Shown: positions 42,308 through 50,973, numbered from the stretch's first letter. The stretch is DNA of 52,660 bases from Bacteroidota bacterium (GCA_004293265.1 RDXZ01000014.1:1-52660); one strand, 5' to 3'. A program made the numbers and translations. Notes: generated by a model not told the origin, from the sequence alone.

Positions 42308-43024
42308 ATGACTAAATTAAGCGTTAATATCAATAAATTTGCTACTTTACGCAATGCACGAGGTGGTAATAATCCTAATATTTTGACTATTGCTACAGAT
42401 TGTCAAAGATTTGGAGCTGATGGAATTACGGTGCATCCTCGTCCTGATGAAAGACATATTCGTTACCAAGATGTGTTAGATTTGAAACCAATTGTTTATA
42501 CCGAATTTAATATCGAAGGCTATCCAACTAAAAATTTTATTGATTTGGTATTGAAAGTAAAACCTACACAAGTTACGCTTGTCCCTGATGCACCTGAGGT
42601 TTTGACTTCAGATAATGGTTGGGATACAATTAAATATGCTGATTTTTTGAAAGATATTTTAAAAACTTTTAGAGATAATAATATTAGAACTTCTATTTTT
42701 TTGAATCCAGAGCCGCATTTGATAGAAGCGTCAGGAAAAGTTGGCACAGATAGAATTGAGTTTTATACAGGTTTTTATGCACATCAATACGCACAAGACA
42801 AAGAAAAATCTATCAAAAGTTATACTCAACATTTGCAATTAGCCAAAGATTGTGGTTTGGGTTTGAATGCAGGACACGATTTAGATTTGAATAATTTGGC
42901 TTATTTTAGAAAAAATTTACCTGATTTATTGGAAGTTTCTATCGGACACGCTTTGGTTTGTGATGCGATTTATTTGGGTTTGGAAAACACGATTCAGTTG
43001 TATAAAAGACAATTAGAGATTTGA
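42308..43024 (+). CDS. pdxJ: Pyridoxine 5'-phosphate synthase
   Basis: PdxJ condenses 1-deoxy-xylulose 5-phosphate with 3-amino-2-oxopropyl phosphate to give pyridoxine 5'-phosphate. 238 residues, full length, TIM barrel. Conserved pieces: LSVNINKFATLRNARGGNNP (N-terminal phosphate-binding loop), GADGITVHPRPDERHI with the catalytic His-Arg cluster, TLVPDAPEVLTSDNGWD with the active-site Glu-type segment, RIEFYTGFYA, LGLNAGHDLDLNNL, and EVSIGHALVCDAI near the end. Alone, but with a PLP-dependent aminotransferase upstream beyond the repeat cluster. Confidence 0.96.
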   Translation: MTKLSVNINKFATLRNARGGNNPNILTIATDCQRFGADGITVHPRPDERHIRYQDVLDLKPIVYTEFNIEGYPTKNFIDLVLKVKPTQVTLVPDAPEVLTSDNGWDTIKYADFLKDILKTFRDNNIRTSIFLNPEPHLIEASGKVGTDRIEFYTGFYAHQYAQDKEKSIKSYTQHLQLAKDCGLGLNAGHDLDLNNLAYFRKNLPDLLEVSIGHALVCDAIYLGLENTIQLYKRQLEI

Positions 43025-43125
43025 TTTAAAAATAGTACGTTAAATATTACGTGGTTTATGGTGCAAAAGAAATGCTACTTTACTCAGTGGGATTCGAGTT
43101 AAGTACGGTAAAAAAATATAAAATA

Positions 43126-43155
43126 GGCAACTAAATCAAAATTTAGTTGTCTTTA
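43126..43155 (+). terminator. Terminator-like hairpin downstream of pdxJ
   Basis: GGCAACTAAAT pairs with ATTTAGTTGTC, followed by TTTATTT. About 100 nt after the pdxJ stop and 38 nt before the lipoprotein gene. Confidence 0.75.
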
Positions 43156-43192
43156 TTTCAAATTTCAAATTTCAAATTAAAAAAATAATGTT

Positions 43193-43573
43193 ATGAAAAA
43201 TAATAAAATATTGTTGTTATTTTGTCTTGTTTTATGTCTAAGTTGTCAAAATAATGACGAAAAAAACAAACAAAAAGAAATACAAAAAGTAGAAGAAATT
43301 GCCAAAAAAAAGAATCCAAACATAAATGATTTGGAAGAATTGGAAAAAATTGTTGAAAATAGTGTTGTAAAAGATAGTCTAACCAAAGACAAAAAAAACA
43401 ACTCAAAAGATAAGAAAGTTGAATTATCACTCGAAACACTTTTGCAATTTAAAAAAATGTTTTCAGAACTTGAGAAAAATGGAGGAGTAAAATTTAATTC
43501 ACCAGAAGAAAAAGAAAGACACGAAAAAGCAGTTAAAGAAGTAGAAAGACAAATCAAAGAAAAAACAAAATAG
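43193..43573 (+). CDS. Small charged lipoprotein of unknown function
   Basis: 126 residues. Signal and lipobox: MKNNKILLLFCLVLCLSCQN, with the lipidated Cys at 18. The mature part is almost entirely charged and helical (KQKEIQKVEEIAKKKNPNIN; FNSPEEKERHEKAVKEVERQ), consistent with a coiled coil on the membrane surface. I know no family. The frame, start and terminators on both sides make a real gene likely. Confidence 0.7.
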   Translation: MKNNKILLLFCLVLCLSCQNNDEKNKQKEIQKVEEIAKKKNPNINDLEELEKIVENSVVKDSLTKDKKNNSKDKKVELSLETLLQFKKMFSELEKNGGVKFNSPEEKERHEKAVKEVERQIKEKTK

Positions 43574-43631
43574 TTTTTTTGAGATGGTTTTATATGATTT
43601 ACAAAACATAAAACATTATTTTTCATAACCC

Positions 43632-43671
43632 AAAAAAAAGTCCATATTTCCAAAAAAATATGAACTTTTTT
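43632..43671. terminator. Bidirectional terminator between the lipoprotein gene and guaA
   Basis: AAAAAAAAGTCCATATTT pairs with AAATATGAACTTTTTT with one mismatch. A-run and T-run on the two sides serve both strands of this convergent pair. Confidence 0.85.
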
Positions 43672-43688
43672 ATTTTATTGATAATTTT

Positions 43689-45221
43689 CTATTCCCACTC
43701 AATAGTCGCAGGAGGTTTCGAACTGATGTCATACACAACTCGATTGACACCTTTTACTTTATTGATAATTTCATTTGAAATTTTTGCTAACAATTCATAA
43801 GGAATATGCACCCAATCGGCTGTCATTCCGTCCAAACTTGTAACTGCTCGCAAAGCGACAACGTTTTCATAAGTACGTTCATCGCCCATCACGCCCACGC
43901 TTTGTGCGTTGAGTAAAATGGCACCTGCTTGCCAAATTTTATCATACCAACCCGAATCTTTAAGGTTTTGAATATAAACAAAATCTGCTTCTTGCAATAT
44001 ATTTACTTTTTTTTCTGTAATATCTCCCAAAATTCGAATTGCTAAGCCAGGTCCGGGAAATGGGTGGCGATTTAAAATATTTTCAGGTAGTTTTACTTCT
44101 TTTCCTACTTTTCTCACTTCGTCTTTGAATAACATTTTTAATGGTTCTACGATTTTTAGATTCATTTTTTCGGGTAATCCACCAACGTTGTGATGTGATT
44201 TGATAGTTACAGAAGTACCATTGACGCTTACACTTTCTATCACATCGGGATAAATAGTGCCTTGTGCGAGCCATTTTACGTCTTTTATTTTATTTGCTTC
44301 TCTTTCAAAAATATCAATAAAAGTTTTTCCGATGGCTTTTCTTTTTTGTTCGGGGTCAGATAAATTTTCTAAGGCAGTATAAAATTCATTTTTTGCATTG
44401 ACACCAATGACATTTAGACCTAAATTTTTATATGAATGTAATACTTCTTCATATTCATTTTTTCGTAACAATCCACTATCAATAAACACACAATATAAAT
44501 TTTTATCAATTGCTTCGTGTAAAAGCAAAGCCGCCACAGACGAATCTACGCCACCTGAAAGTCCAAGCACTACTTTTTCATTTTGCAATTGTTTTTTTAA
44601 ACTTTCGATGCTTGTTTTAGCAAACGCGTTGGGAGTCCAAGAAGGTACACATTGACAAATATCTATCAAAAAATTGTTTAATAATTGTTTTCCATCTGTA
44701 CTATGTGTAACTTCGGGGTGAAATTGTATGCCAAAAATAGCTTGATTTTTAATTTGATATGCTCCATTTTTGACGCTTTCTGTACCTGCTAAGCCAATAA
44801 AACTATCAGGAATTGTAGTAATTGTATCTCCATGGCTCATCCATACTTGGCTATTTTGGTTTATATTTTTAAACAATGGATTAGTTGTGTCAATAAAATT
44901 AAGATTAGCACGTCCATATTCTCTTATTTTTGAGGGTTCTACATTTCCCCCAAATTTTTGGGCAATCAATTGCGCTCCATAACATACGCCTAAAATAGGA
45001 ATATTTTTTTCAAATAATGAAAAAGGAACATCTGGAGCATTATTTTCTCGGACAGAACAAGGACTTCCCGATAAAATAATACCTTTTACTTCTGCATCAA
45101 AATTGATTTTGTTTACAGAAGAAAAAGGATAAATTTCACAATAAATATTTGCTTCACGCACACGCCTTGCGATAAGTTGTGTATATTGAGAGCCAAAATC
45201 AAGGATAATAATTTGAGCCAT
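43689..45221 (-). CDS. guaA: GMP synthase (glutamine-hydrolysing)
   Basis: GuaA makes GMP from XMP, ATP and glutamine. 510 residues in the standard order: class I glutamine amidotransferase (1-190) with catalytic C80 in GVCYGAQ and the His-Glu pair in [13 protein letters not shown]-pyrophosphatase (about 200-385) with [15 protein letters not shown]; and the C-terminal dimerisation domain with [16 protein letters not shown] and [15 protein letters not shown] at the end. Intact. Divergent from the TPR gene at 45402 with a 180-nt A/T-rich gap. Confidence 0.98.
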   Translation of the reverse strand: MAQIIILDFGSQYTQLIARRVREANIYCEIYPFSSVNKINFDAEVKGIILSGSPCSVRENNAPDVPFSLFEKNIPILGVCYGAQLIAQKFGGNVEPSKIREYGRANLNFIDTTNPLFKNINQNSQVWMSHGDTITTIPDSFIGLAGTESVKNGAYQIKNQAIFGIQFHPEVTHSTDGKQLLNNFLIDICQCVPSWTPNAFAKTSIESLKKQLQNEKVVLGLSGGVDSSVAALLLHEAIDKNLYCVFIDSGLLRKNEYEEVLHSYKNLGLNVIGVNAKNEFYTALENLSDPEQKRKAIGKTFIDIFEREANKIKDVKWLAQGTIYPDVIESVSVNGTSVTIKSHHNVGGLPEKMNLKIVEPLKMLFKDEVRKVGKEVKLPENILNRHPFPGPGLAIRILGDITEKKVNILQEADFVYIQNLKDSGWYDKIWQAGAILLNAQSVGVMGDERTYENVVALRAVTSLDGMTADWVHIPYELLAKISNEIINKVKGVNRVVYDISSKPPATIEWE

Positions 45222-45401
45222 TTTGAATATTTTTACGATTTTATTTTAAAAATCAATGCAAAAATACTAAAAAACATTTAAAAAAGCAAAAAATATTTGT
45301 TTGTTATTACATTCAAAAACTTTCTAAAACAATTATAATCTTTTTTCGAAAAATAACGTTTAATCAAATATAATAATATTAAAAAATAATAAAAAAATAA
45401 A

Positions 45402-46622
45402 ATGGCTTATTCATTTCAAAAAACAATTTTTTTTTCTGTGATAATTTGTTTTTTTTATAGCATTGCTTTTTCTCAAAACAACGATGCTACTTCTCTTTTT
45501 AAATTAGGAAATAAAAGTTTACAAGGGCGACATTTCAAAGAAGCATTAAAGTATTTTGATGAAGGTATTAAAATCGAAAAATATAATGCACAAGCTTACG
45601 GAAGTCGTGGTTTGGCAAAGGCAGGTTTGGGAGATTTTCAGGGAGCAATTCAAGATTATTCTTATTTATTAGAACTCAAACCCAACGATTCGAGAGCATT
45701 TTATTATCGTGCTTTGGCTTATTTTGATTTAAAAAATTACGAAAAAAGTTATGATGATATTGAAAGATGTTTGCGTATCAATCCTTCGGATAGTCGCGCT
45801 TTTTTTCAACGTTCTTTGTTAAAATATCAACTTAAAAATATTCAAGGAACTTTAGAAGATTTAGATGAATGTATTAGATTAAATCCAAAAGATGCCAAAG
45901 CATACCAAAATAGAGGTATTTTAAACGATGAACTCCAAAAATATCAAGAAGCTTTAAAAGATTATTCAAAATCTTTGCAACTAAAACCAAGCAATGAAGT
46001 GCTATATTATCGTGCAATTGCTTACAAAAATCTTAACAAATTGCAAGAAGCAATGGCTGATTTAGACAATTGTATTAAAAATAAATACGACAAAGCAGAA
46101 GTTTTTACACAAAAAGGTGATGTGTTGAGAATGCAAGCAAAAGGTGCGGAGGCTATCATAGAATACGAAAAATCTATCAAAATAAATCCAAAAGAAGCAC
46201 AGGCGTATTATGGGCGTGCTTGCGTACATGAGGCGATGAAAAACAAAGACCTTGCCCTCAAAGACTTCCAAAAATCTGTCAATTTAGACGCAGGATTGAG
46301 TATGGGATTTTATAAAATTGGAGTGATTGAGTCTGATAATAAAAAATATAAAGAGGCAATAGAATCACTTAATAAATGTATTGCTATCGATAAAAAAAAT
46401 TTTAGTGCTTATTTTTTAAGAGGAACACTCAAACAAAAATTAGAAGATTTTAAAGGGGCAGTTTTGGATTATGATGAAGTTATCAAATTAGAACCTAACA
46501 ACAAAATGGCTTATGCTAAAAGAGGTATTGTCAGAATTTATTTGAAAGATATTGATGGTGGCAACCAAGACATAGAAAAAGCCGAAGAGTTGAACCAAAA
46601 AAAAGATATGAAAGATAAATAA
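45402..46622 (+). CDS. Secreted TPR-repeat protein with about ten repeats
   Basis: 406 residues: a signal peptide (to SIAFSQ, about residue 25), then back-to-back 34-residue TPR units filling the rest. Examples: AYGSRGLAKAGLGDFQGAIQ, AFYYRALAYFDLKNYEKSYD, AYYGRACVHEAMKNKDLALK and AYFLRGTLKQKLEDFKGAVL. Canonical G/Y/A positions are preserved. No other domain. Such proteins serve as periplasmic or surface scaffolds; there is no neighbour that tells which. A palindromic element starts just after the stop. Confidence 0.87.
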   Translation: MAYSFQKTIFFSVIICFFYSIAFSQNNDATSLFKLGNKSLQGRHFKEALKYFDEGIKIEKYNAQAYGSRGLAKAGLGDFQGAIQDYSYLLELKPNDSRAFYYRALAYFDLKNYEKSYDDIERCLRINPSDSRAFFQRSLLKYQLKNIQGTLEDLDECIRLNPKDAKAYQNRGILNDELQKYQEALKDYSKSLQLKPSNEVLYYRAIAYKNLNKLQEAMADLDNCIKNKYDKAEVFTQKGDVLRMQAKGAEAIIEYEKSIKINPKEAQAYYGRACVHEAMKNKDLALKDFQKSVNLDAGLSMGFYKIGVIESDNKKYKEAIESLNKCIAIDKKNFSAYFLRGTLKQKLEDFKGAVLDYDEVIKLEPNNKMAYAKRGIVRIYLKDIDGGNQDIEKAEELNQKKDMKDK

Positions 46623-46628
46623 AGTAGG

Positions 46629-46718
46629 TTTGGTACTTTGATAATTTTAGTGAAAAATGGGAGTTTTTTCTTCTTCTAAAAAACTTTATTACTCCACTAA
46701 AATTATCAGAGTACCAAA
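46629..46718. repeat. 90-bp palindrome with 24-bp arms after the TPR gene
   Basis: TTTGGTACTTTGATAATTTT (plus AGTG) at 46629-46652 matches the reverse complement of 46695-46718 at 23 of 24 positions. The interior contains a second small hairpin, GTTTTTT facing AAAAAAC. It could end TPR-gene transcription or be one more miniature element. Confidence 0.75.
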
Positions 46719-46733
46719 TAATTTATATTTTTT

Positions 46734-46819
46734 GTAACTATTTAGGTTATTTTGGTGCAAGCGTGGATGCTTGCACCAGTGAATATCTCGTGCAAGCGTG
46801 GACGCTTGCACGAAGTTCA
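46734..46819. repeat. Family-3 element, left end and double core
   Basis: GTAACTATTTAGGT, TTATTTTGGTGCAAGCG, then two core hairpins and GAAGTTCA. The right terminal repeat is missing: the sequence runs straight into the stop codon of the minus-strand Lnb-like gene at 46820. Confidence 0.75.
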
Positions 46820-48001
46820 TTATATTTTTTTCAAAAAACCATATAATTTAAAACTTCTTATGCCTAATAAAAGCAATATCGGTATTAATGAATGATGTAA
46901 TTTTTGTGGAAAAACAAACCAAGCGATTAAAATAAAAGCAATAATAATAGTATTGATACCAAAATAAATGGATAACCAAGAAGGTTTTGATTTTTTTAGA
47001 AATAACCAAACAATCAAAAAATGTGTAGGCATAGCCCAAATGATATTCCAATTATATTTCACTGCTTTGTGGTCTGTCAAAAACCACATGCCTAAAAAGA
47101 AAATTCCTATCAAACCTACTAAACCAAACAAATTAGCATCTAAAACAAACGAATGTTTGTTGCGTTTGAAACCTATATAACTAACACTTGCAAATACGAT
47201 AAAAAGCAACCAAAACACGCTATATGGATTAAAAATGCCTGTTTGTGTTTTTACTCGCAATCCTTTTACGACATCAGCGGTAAACAAAACCAACGGAATT
47301 TTTTGTCCTTTATCATCTATAATTTTTGCATTGCTCAAAGCATCTTGTAATCTATCAGGCAAAAACATACGTTGATAATAAGTTGGAATTTTGTCAGCAG
47401 GATAACCTAAAATCAAAGTTATTCCTAAGTTTAGCCATTGTTCTGATAAATAATTTTCTAAAAAATCTCTAAAATTTCTTTTTCGGACAGATGGATTTGT
47501 ATCAAATAAAAGTTTTTCTTTCAATGTTTTTTCTAACACATCACGCACACGCGTAGAACAATTGTCATAAAAAAAATCATATAAATAAAATCTATTTTTA
47601 GGCAAATAATTATTTTCTAAAAAATCAACAATTGCTTGTTTTTGGTTGGTGTTTATATTTAAAATTTGTTCATAAACGGGGCGACCTTGACTGGCATAAA
47701 AGGCTAAAAAACTTTTATAATCTTCTTTTGAAATAGCATAATTTAACCGACCTTGAATAAATTTTCCCATAAAATTAGGCTCATCAAAATCAAATGTACC
47801 ATAATTATACATAATATCCAAGCCATATAAACTGTCGTACACGCGAATACCTGTATGCCCAAAAATTGCATATAAATCTTCGCCGGGTGTGCCTGTAATG
47901 ATACTAATTTGTGCTTTGGGTGATAGTTGAAAGGCTTTTAATGAAAACTGATTTGAACAAAAAAGTAAAAATAAGGTCAAAATAAATAAGTTATTTTTCA
48001 T
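46820..48001 (-). CDS. Lnb-like integral membrane protein (DUF4105), probable lipoprotein N-acyltransferase
   Basis: 393 residues from the ATG at 48001; the longer frame starts at a TTG at 48025. A signal peptide or first TM helix is followed by a periplasmic domain with the family motifs SIITGTPGEDLYAIFGHTGI (conserved His) and RFYLYDFFYDNCSTRVRDVL (conserved Cys). About five C-terminal TM helices follow (from NPYSVFWLLFIVFASVSYIG on). This domain was described as DUF4105 and later, in Bacteroides, as the N-terminal part of Lnb, the enzyme that N-acylates lipoproteins where Lnt is absent. Family match good; activity inferred. The 3' end abuts a family-3 repeat. Confidence 0.82.
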   Translation of the reverse strand: MKNNLFILTLFLLFCSNQFSLKAFQLSPKAQISIITGTPGEDLYAIFGHTGIRVYDSLYGLDIMYNYGTFDFDEPNFMGKFIQGRLNYAISKEDYKSFLAFYASQGRPVYEQILNINTNQKQAIVDFLENNYLPKNRFYLYDFFYDNCSTRVRDVLEKTLKEKLLFDTNPSVRKRNFRDFLENYLSEQWLNLGITLILGYPADKIPTYYQRMFLPDRLQDALSNAKIIDDKGQKIPLVLFTADVVKGLRVKTQTGIFNPYSVFWLLFIVFASVSYIGFKRNKHSFVLDANLFGLVGLIGIFFLGMWFLTDHKAVKYNWNIIWAMPTHFLIVWLFLKKSKPSWLSIYFGINTIIIAFILIAWFVFPQKLHHSLIPILLLLGIRSFKLYGFLKKI

Positions 48002-48065
48002 AAAGATAGTTAATTTTTTTTGCAAAGTAAACTATTTTGTTTTAAAATTCCAATTTTTTTATTCT

Positions 48066-48098
48066 AAGTTTCCAAAAGTTTAGAACTTTTGGAAAGTT
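48066..48098. repeat. Family-4 short palindrome between divergent genes
   Basis: AAGTTTCCAAAAGTT, 3 nt, AACTTTTGGAAAGTT. It lies upstream of both neighbouring genes, so it is not a terminator here. Confidence 0.7.
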
Positions 48099-48124
48099 AA
48101 ATAAAATTATTTTCTTTTACTTTT

Positions 48125-48156
48125 TTTTGAAAATGTTAAAATAAATCTTTATTTTT
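48125..48156 (+). promoter_or_regulatory. Promoter of the acbP-epimerase operon
   Basis: TTTG at 48125-48128, 20 nt, TATTTTTG at 48149-48156. Both boxes fit the phylum consensus; the start codon is 30 nt downstream. Confidence 0.75.
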
Positions 48157-48186
48157 GCAAAAAATATTAAATTAAAAACAAAAAAA

Positions 48187-48438
48187 ATGTCTATACAACA
48201 ACAATTTGAAGAAGCCGCCGTCAAATCAAAATCATTGACTTCAAAACCAAGCAATGAAGTGTTATTAAAAATTTATGCTTTATACAAACAAGCCACACAA
48301 GGAGATGTAAAAGGGGACAAACCCGGTTTTTTTGATATGGTTGGGCAAGCCAAATACAAAGCGTGGGAAGATTTGAAAGGCGAAACAACTGAAAATGCAC
48401 AACAAAAATATATCGATTTAATAAATTCTTTGGCTTAA
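48187..48438 (+). CDS. Acyl-CoA-binding protein (ACBP)
   Basis: 83 residues of the four-helix ACBP fold. The family core is present: LTSKPSNEVLLKIYALYKQATQGDV (split here as LTSKPSNEVLLKIYALYKQ and ATQGDV), GDKPGFFDMVGQAKYKAWED, with the YKQAT-G-DV and KAW motifs that contact CoA and the acyl chain. ACBPs bind and buffer long-chain acyl-CoA; they are universal in eukaryotes and patchy in bacteria. Start at 48187; only 6 nt separate it from the epimerase, so the two form an operon. Confidence 0.93.
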   Translation: MSIQQQFEEAAVKSKSLTSKPSNEVLLKIYALYKQATQGDVKGDKPGFFDMVGQAKYKAWEDLKGETTENAQQKYIDLINSLA

Positions 48439-48444
48439 ACAAAT

Positions 48445-49431
48445 ATGTACGAAATACCTTTTCATTCCGAAAATTTATCAAATTATCGCTTTTTAGTTAC
48501 AGGTGGAGCGGGTTTTATCGGTTCTAATATTGTGGAATATTTGTTGAAATATGACGCAAAAGAAGTCAGAATTTTGGATAATTTAGCCACTGGTTTTTTA
48601 AAAAATATTAGTCCATTTATAGAAAAATCAAATTGTAATTTTATTGAAGGCGATATTAGAAATTTGAATACTTGTCAAGAGGCTTGTAAAAACATTGATG
48701 TTGTATTGCACCAAGCCGCTTTAGGTTCTGTGCCAAGAAGTATCAATGACCCAATTACGACAAATCAAGTCAATATTGATGGTTTTTTGAATATGCTGGT
48801 CGCGGTGCGCGATAATAAAATCAAAAGAATGGTGTATGCCGCTTCGTCTTCTACGTATGGAGATAGTCCACATTTACCCAAAAAAGAGGATATTATTGGC
48901 AAACCTCTTTCTCCTTATGCAGTTACTAAATTTGTCAATGAATTATATGCTGATGTGTTTGCAAAAACGTATCAAATGGAACTGATTGGGTTGCGTTATT
49001 TTAATGTTTTTGGGCAAAGACAAAATTATCAAGGAGAATATGCCGCGGTTATTCCAATTTTTATGAAGGCTATTACCGAAAAAAAATCAGCATTTATCAA
49101 TGGAGATGGTGAGCAAACCAGAGATTTTACTTTTGTAGAAAATGCGGTGCAAGCCAATATTTTAGCAGGGCTTACACAAAATCCTGAGGCTGTTAATCAA
49201 GTATATAATGTGGCGGTGGGTGATAGAACTTCTTTGAATTTATTGTATCAAATTATCAAAGAATTGGGAAAATCTGATATAGAACCGACTTATAGAGAAA
49301 ATAGAAAAGGTGATGTAAGAGATTCTTTGGCGGATATTTCAAAGGCACAAAAATTATTGAATTATCAACCTCAAATCAGAATAAAAGAGGGTTTACAAAA
49401 GGCTTGGCAATCGTTTGTAGCAAATATGTAA
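48445..49431 (+). CDS. NAD-dependent UDP-N-acetylhexosamine 4-epimerase (WbpP/TviC-like)
   Basis: 328 residues, extended short-chain dehydrogenase. FLVTGGAGFIGSNIVEYLL (about 11-29) is the NAD-binding Rossmann motif. The catalytic triad is in YAASSSTYGDSPHLP (Ser) and SPYAVTKFVNELYA (Tyr-x-x-x-Lys). The stretch ALGSVPRSINDPITTNQVNI is characteristic of WbpP/TviC-type enzymes, which prefer UDP-GlcNAc/GalNAc or their uronates over UDP-glucose. FVENAVQANILAG and RKGDVRDSLADISKA follow. The product would feed a surface polysaccharide. In an operon with the acyl-CoA-binding protein, an odd pairing. Confidence 0.9.
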   Translation: MYEIPFHSENLSNYRFLVTGGAGFIGSNIVEYLLKYDAKEVRILDNLATGFLKNISPFIEKSNCNFIEGDIRNLNTCQEACKNIDVVLHQAALGSVPRSINDPITTNQVNIDGFLNMLVAVRDNKIKRMVYAASSSTYGDSPHLPKKEDIIGKPLSPYAVTKFVNELYADVFAKTYQMELIGLRYFNVFGQRQNYQGEYAAVIPIFMKAITEKKSAFINGDGEQTRDFTFVENAVQANILAGLTQNPEAVNQVYNVAVGDRTSLNLLYQIIKELGKSDIEPTYRENRKGDVRDSLADISKAQKLLNYQPQIRIKEGLQKAWQSFVANM

Positions 49432-49452
49432 TTTTTGTAACTATTTATATTG

Positions 49453-49576
49453 AAGTAATAAGACAAAATAAAGTGTAAAAAAGAATTTAAAAAAATCTGT
49501 TTTAATTTGTAAAACTTGTGTTATTGGTATTTTTTTTACAAATATAAAATTATACTTTAAAATTGTCCCATTACTT
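49453..49576. repeat. 124-bp degenerate inverted-repeat element
   Basis: AAGTAATAAGACAAAATAAA (then GTGTA) at 49453 faces TATACTTTAAAATTGTC (then CCATTACTT) ending at 49576. Inside is the short module also found at 42186. No gene. Confidence 0.6.
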
Positions 49577-49601
49577 AAAAAAAATATAAATTGAACATTT
49601 T

Positions 49602-50180
49602 TTATATCCTACCTAAAAACATTTGCCCACTCAAAATAATAACAATCGCAGAAAATACCAAAGTCAAATGATGTTTGTTTTTATCTCCTAAAATCTTTAT
49701 TAAAATAGAAGAAATGCTTAAATAAATCAATAAAGCAGTGATTTGCCCAAATTCAATACCTACATTGAACGCAAATAATTTTAAAATAATATTTTCATTG
49801 CTCAAAGCAAACATACTTTTTAATAAATTTGAAAAAGCAAAACCATGCACAAATCCAAAAACTAAAGCAATTACATACCTGATTTTAAAAGTGTTGGTGG
49901 CATTTGGATTGTCAAAAAAATTATAAACAGCCGTCAAAATAATCGTCAATGGAATTAACATTTCTACTGTTTTAGTTGGAAAAACTAATATATTCAGGGC
50001 GGAAAGTGCCAAAGTAATAGAATGTCCAATGGTAAAAGCGGTAATTAATATCAATAAAGTTTTCCAATTTTTCCAGCTATACAAAATACTTAAAACCGCC
50101 ACAAACAACAAATGGTCTAAGGCATCGATAGCAATAATATGTTTATAGCCTACTTGAAAATAGGCTTGAAATTCAGTCAT
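49602..50180 (-). CDS. HupE/UreJ-like membrane protein
   Basis: 192 residues with six hydrophobic segments and the family histidine pattern: GYKHIIAIDALDHLLFVAVL (H-x4-D-x2-DH), AFTIGHSITLALSAL, and GFVHGFAFSNLLKSM. HupE/UreJ-type proteins transport nickel or cobalt in hydrogenase and urease systems; the short HupE/UreJ_2 group common in Bacteroidota has an undefined role. No nickel enzyme is in the window. The gene starts 9 nt after the DUF177 stop, so the two share a transcript. Confidence 0.85.
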   Translation of the reverse strand: MTEFQAYFQVGYKHIIAIDALDHLLFVAVLSILYSWKNWKTLLILITAFTIGHSITLALSALNILVFPTKTVEMLIPLTIILTAVYNFFDNPNATNTFKIRYVIALVFGFVHGFAFSNLLKSMFALSNENIILKLFAFNVGIEFGQITALLIYLSISSILIKILGDKNKHHLTLVFSAIVIILSGQMFLGRI

Positions 50181-50189
50181 TTTTAATAT

Positions 50190-50738
50190 TTATTTTCCTT
50201 TTAATTTAGATAAAACTGCCCAACGTGGGTCAATAAATTCCTCTTGATTTTGTTCTTTTTTGGGTTCGTTTTTTTCAGAAGAATAAACCAAAATGCTATC
50301 TTGTTCGTCGTCTTCGTCTATATTTTCATCTCTAAATCGTGGGTGTAGTTTTTTGATGGGCAAAGCCAGCCCGATTAGTTCATAGATAGTTTCTTCAAAA
50401 TTTATTTCGTGTGCTTCACGTGGAATGATTTCGAGTCCAATATCTTGTATTTCTGCTTTTTCTCCAAATTTATAAATCATTTTTTCTTTGATATTCAAGT
50501 CCTCATCAAATTCATCTAAACTTCTATCACAAATCAAAGTAATATTTCCATTCAATTCGATGATGCTTTGAATCATTGTTTCAGATTTTTGTAAAGTTAA
50601 TATTACTTCAATATTTCCATTAGAAATCGTGTCTTCAAAATATTTTTTAAAAAAGTTGTCTGAAATTTGATAGCCATATTGGTAAGACTGATTTTTAAGC
50701 CCTGCAATAGGAATACGTAATGAGTTTATTTTTTCCAT
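50190..50738 (-). CDS. DUF177 (YceD-like) protein
   Basis: 182 residues from the ATG at 50738; the extra 19 codons back to a TTG at 50795 run into a promoter box. Family features: N-terminal LRIPIAGLKNQSYQYGYQIS, a central NGNITLICDRSLDEFDEDLN (in most members a CxRCL-type motif; here ICDRSL has one Cys), and IYELIGLALPIKKLHP near residue 120, then an acidic tail ending DPRWAVLSKLKGK. YceD is needed for normal 23S rRNA maturation in E. coli and plants and normally precedes rpmF (L32). Here rpmF does not follow. Confidence 0.83.
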   Translation of the reverse strand: MEKINSLRIPIAGLKNQSYQYGYQISDNFFKKYFEDTISNGNIEVILTLQKSETMIQSIIELNGNITLICDRSLDEFDEDLNIKEKMIYKFGEKAEIQDIGLEIIPREAHEINFEETIYELIGLALPIKKLHPRFRDENIDEDDEQDSILVYSSEKNEPKKEQNQEEFIDPRWAVLSKLKGK

Positions 50739-50792
50739 TGTTTTTTGTCTAATTTTTTTTGTAATTGTATGATGTAATCTTCTTTTATATTG

Positions 50793-50800
50793 CAAAGATA
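50793..50800 (-). promoter_or_regulatory. TAnnTTTG box (TATCTTTG) of the DUF177-hupE operon
   Basis: On the minus strand TATCTTTGC lies 55 nt upstream of the ATG at 50738 and contains the in-frame TTG at 50795. No clear -33 box. Confidence 0.5.
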
Positions 50801-50926
50801 AACAATTATTGATAAAAAAATATTATTTAAAAATATTTTTTTTTGTAATTATGTAGCCTCAAACAACTTATCTGAATGAAAATAAAAAAATAATCTCAAA
50901 AATATCCAATTTATTCTAATTATTAC

Positions 50927-50934
50927 TATATTTG
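50927..50934 (+). promoter_or_regulatory. TAnnTTTG box (TATATTTG) upstream of the deiminase-family gene
   Basis: TATATTTGC lies 169 nt before the ATG at 51104, giving a long leader that includes a degenerate family-3 repeat. No -33 box at the standard distance. Confidence 0.4.
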
Positions 50935-50973
50935 CAAAAAAATCAAAATATTTAATTATTTGATTAAAAATTA

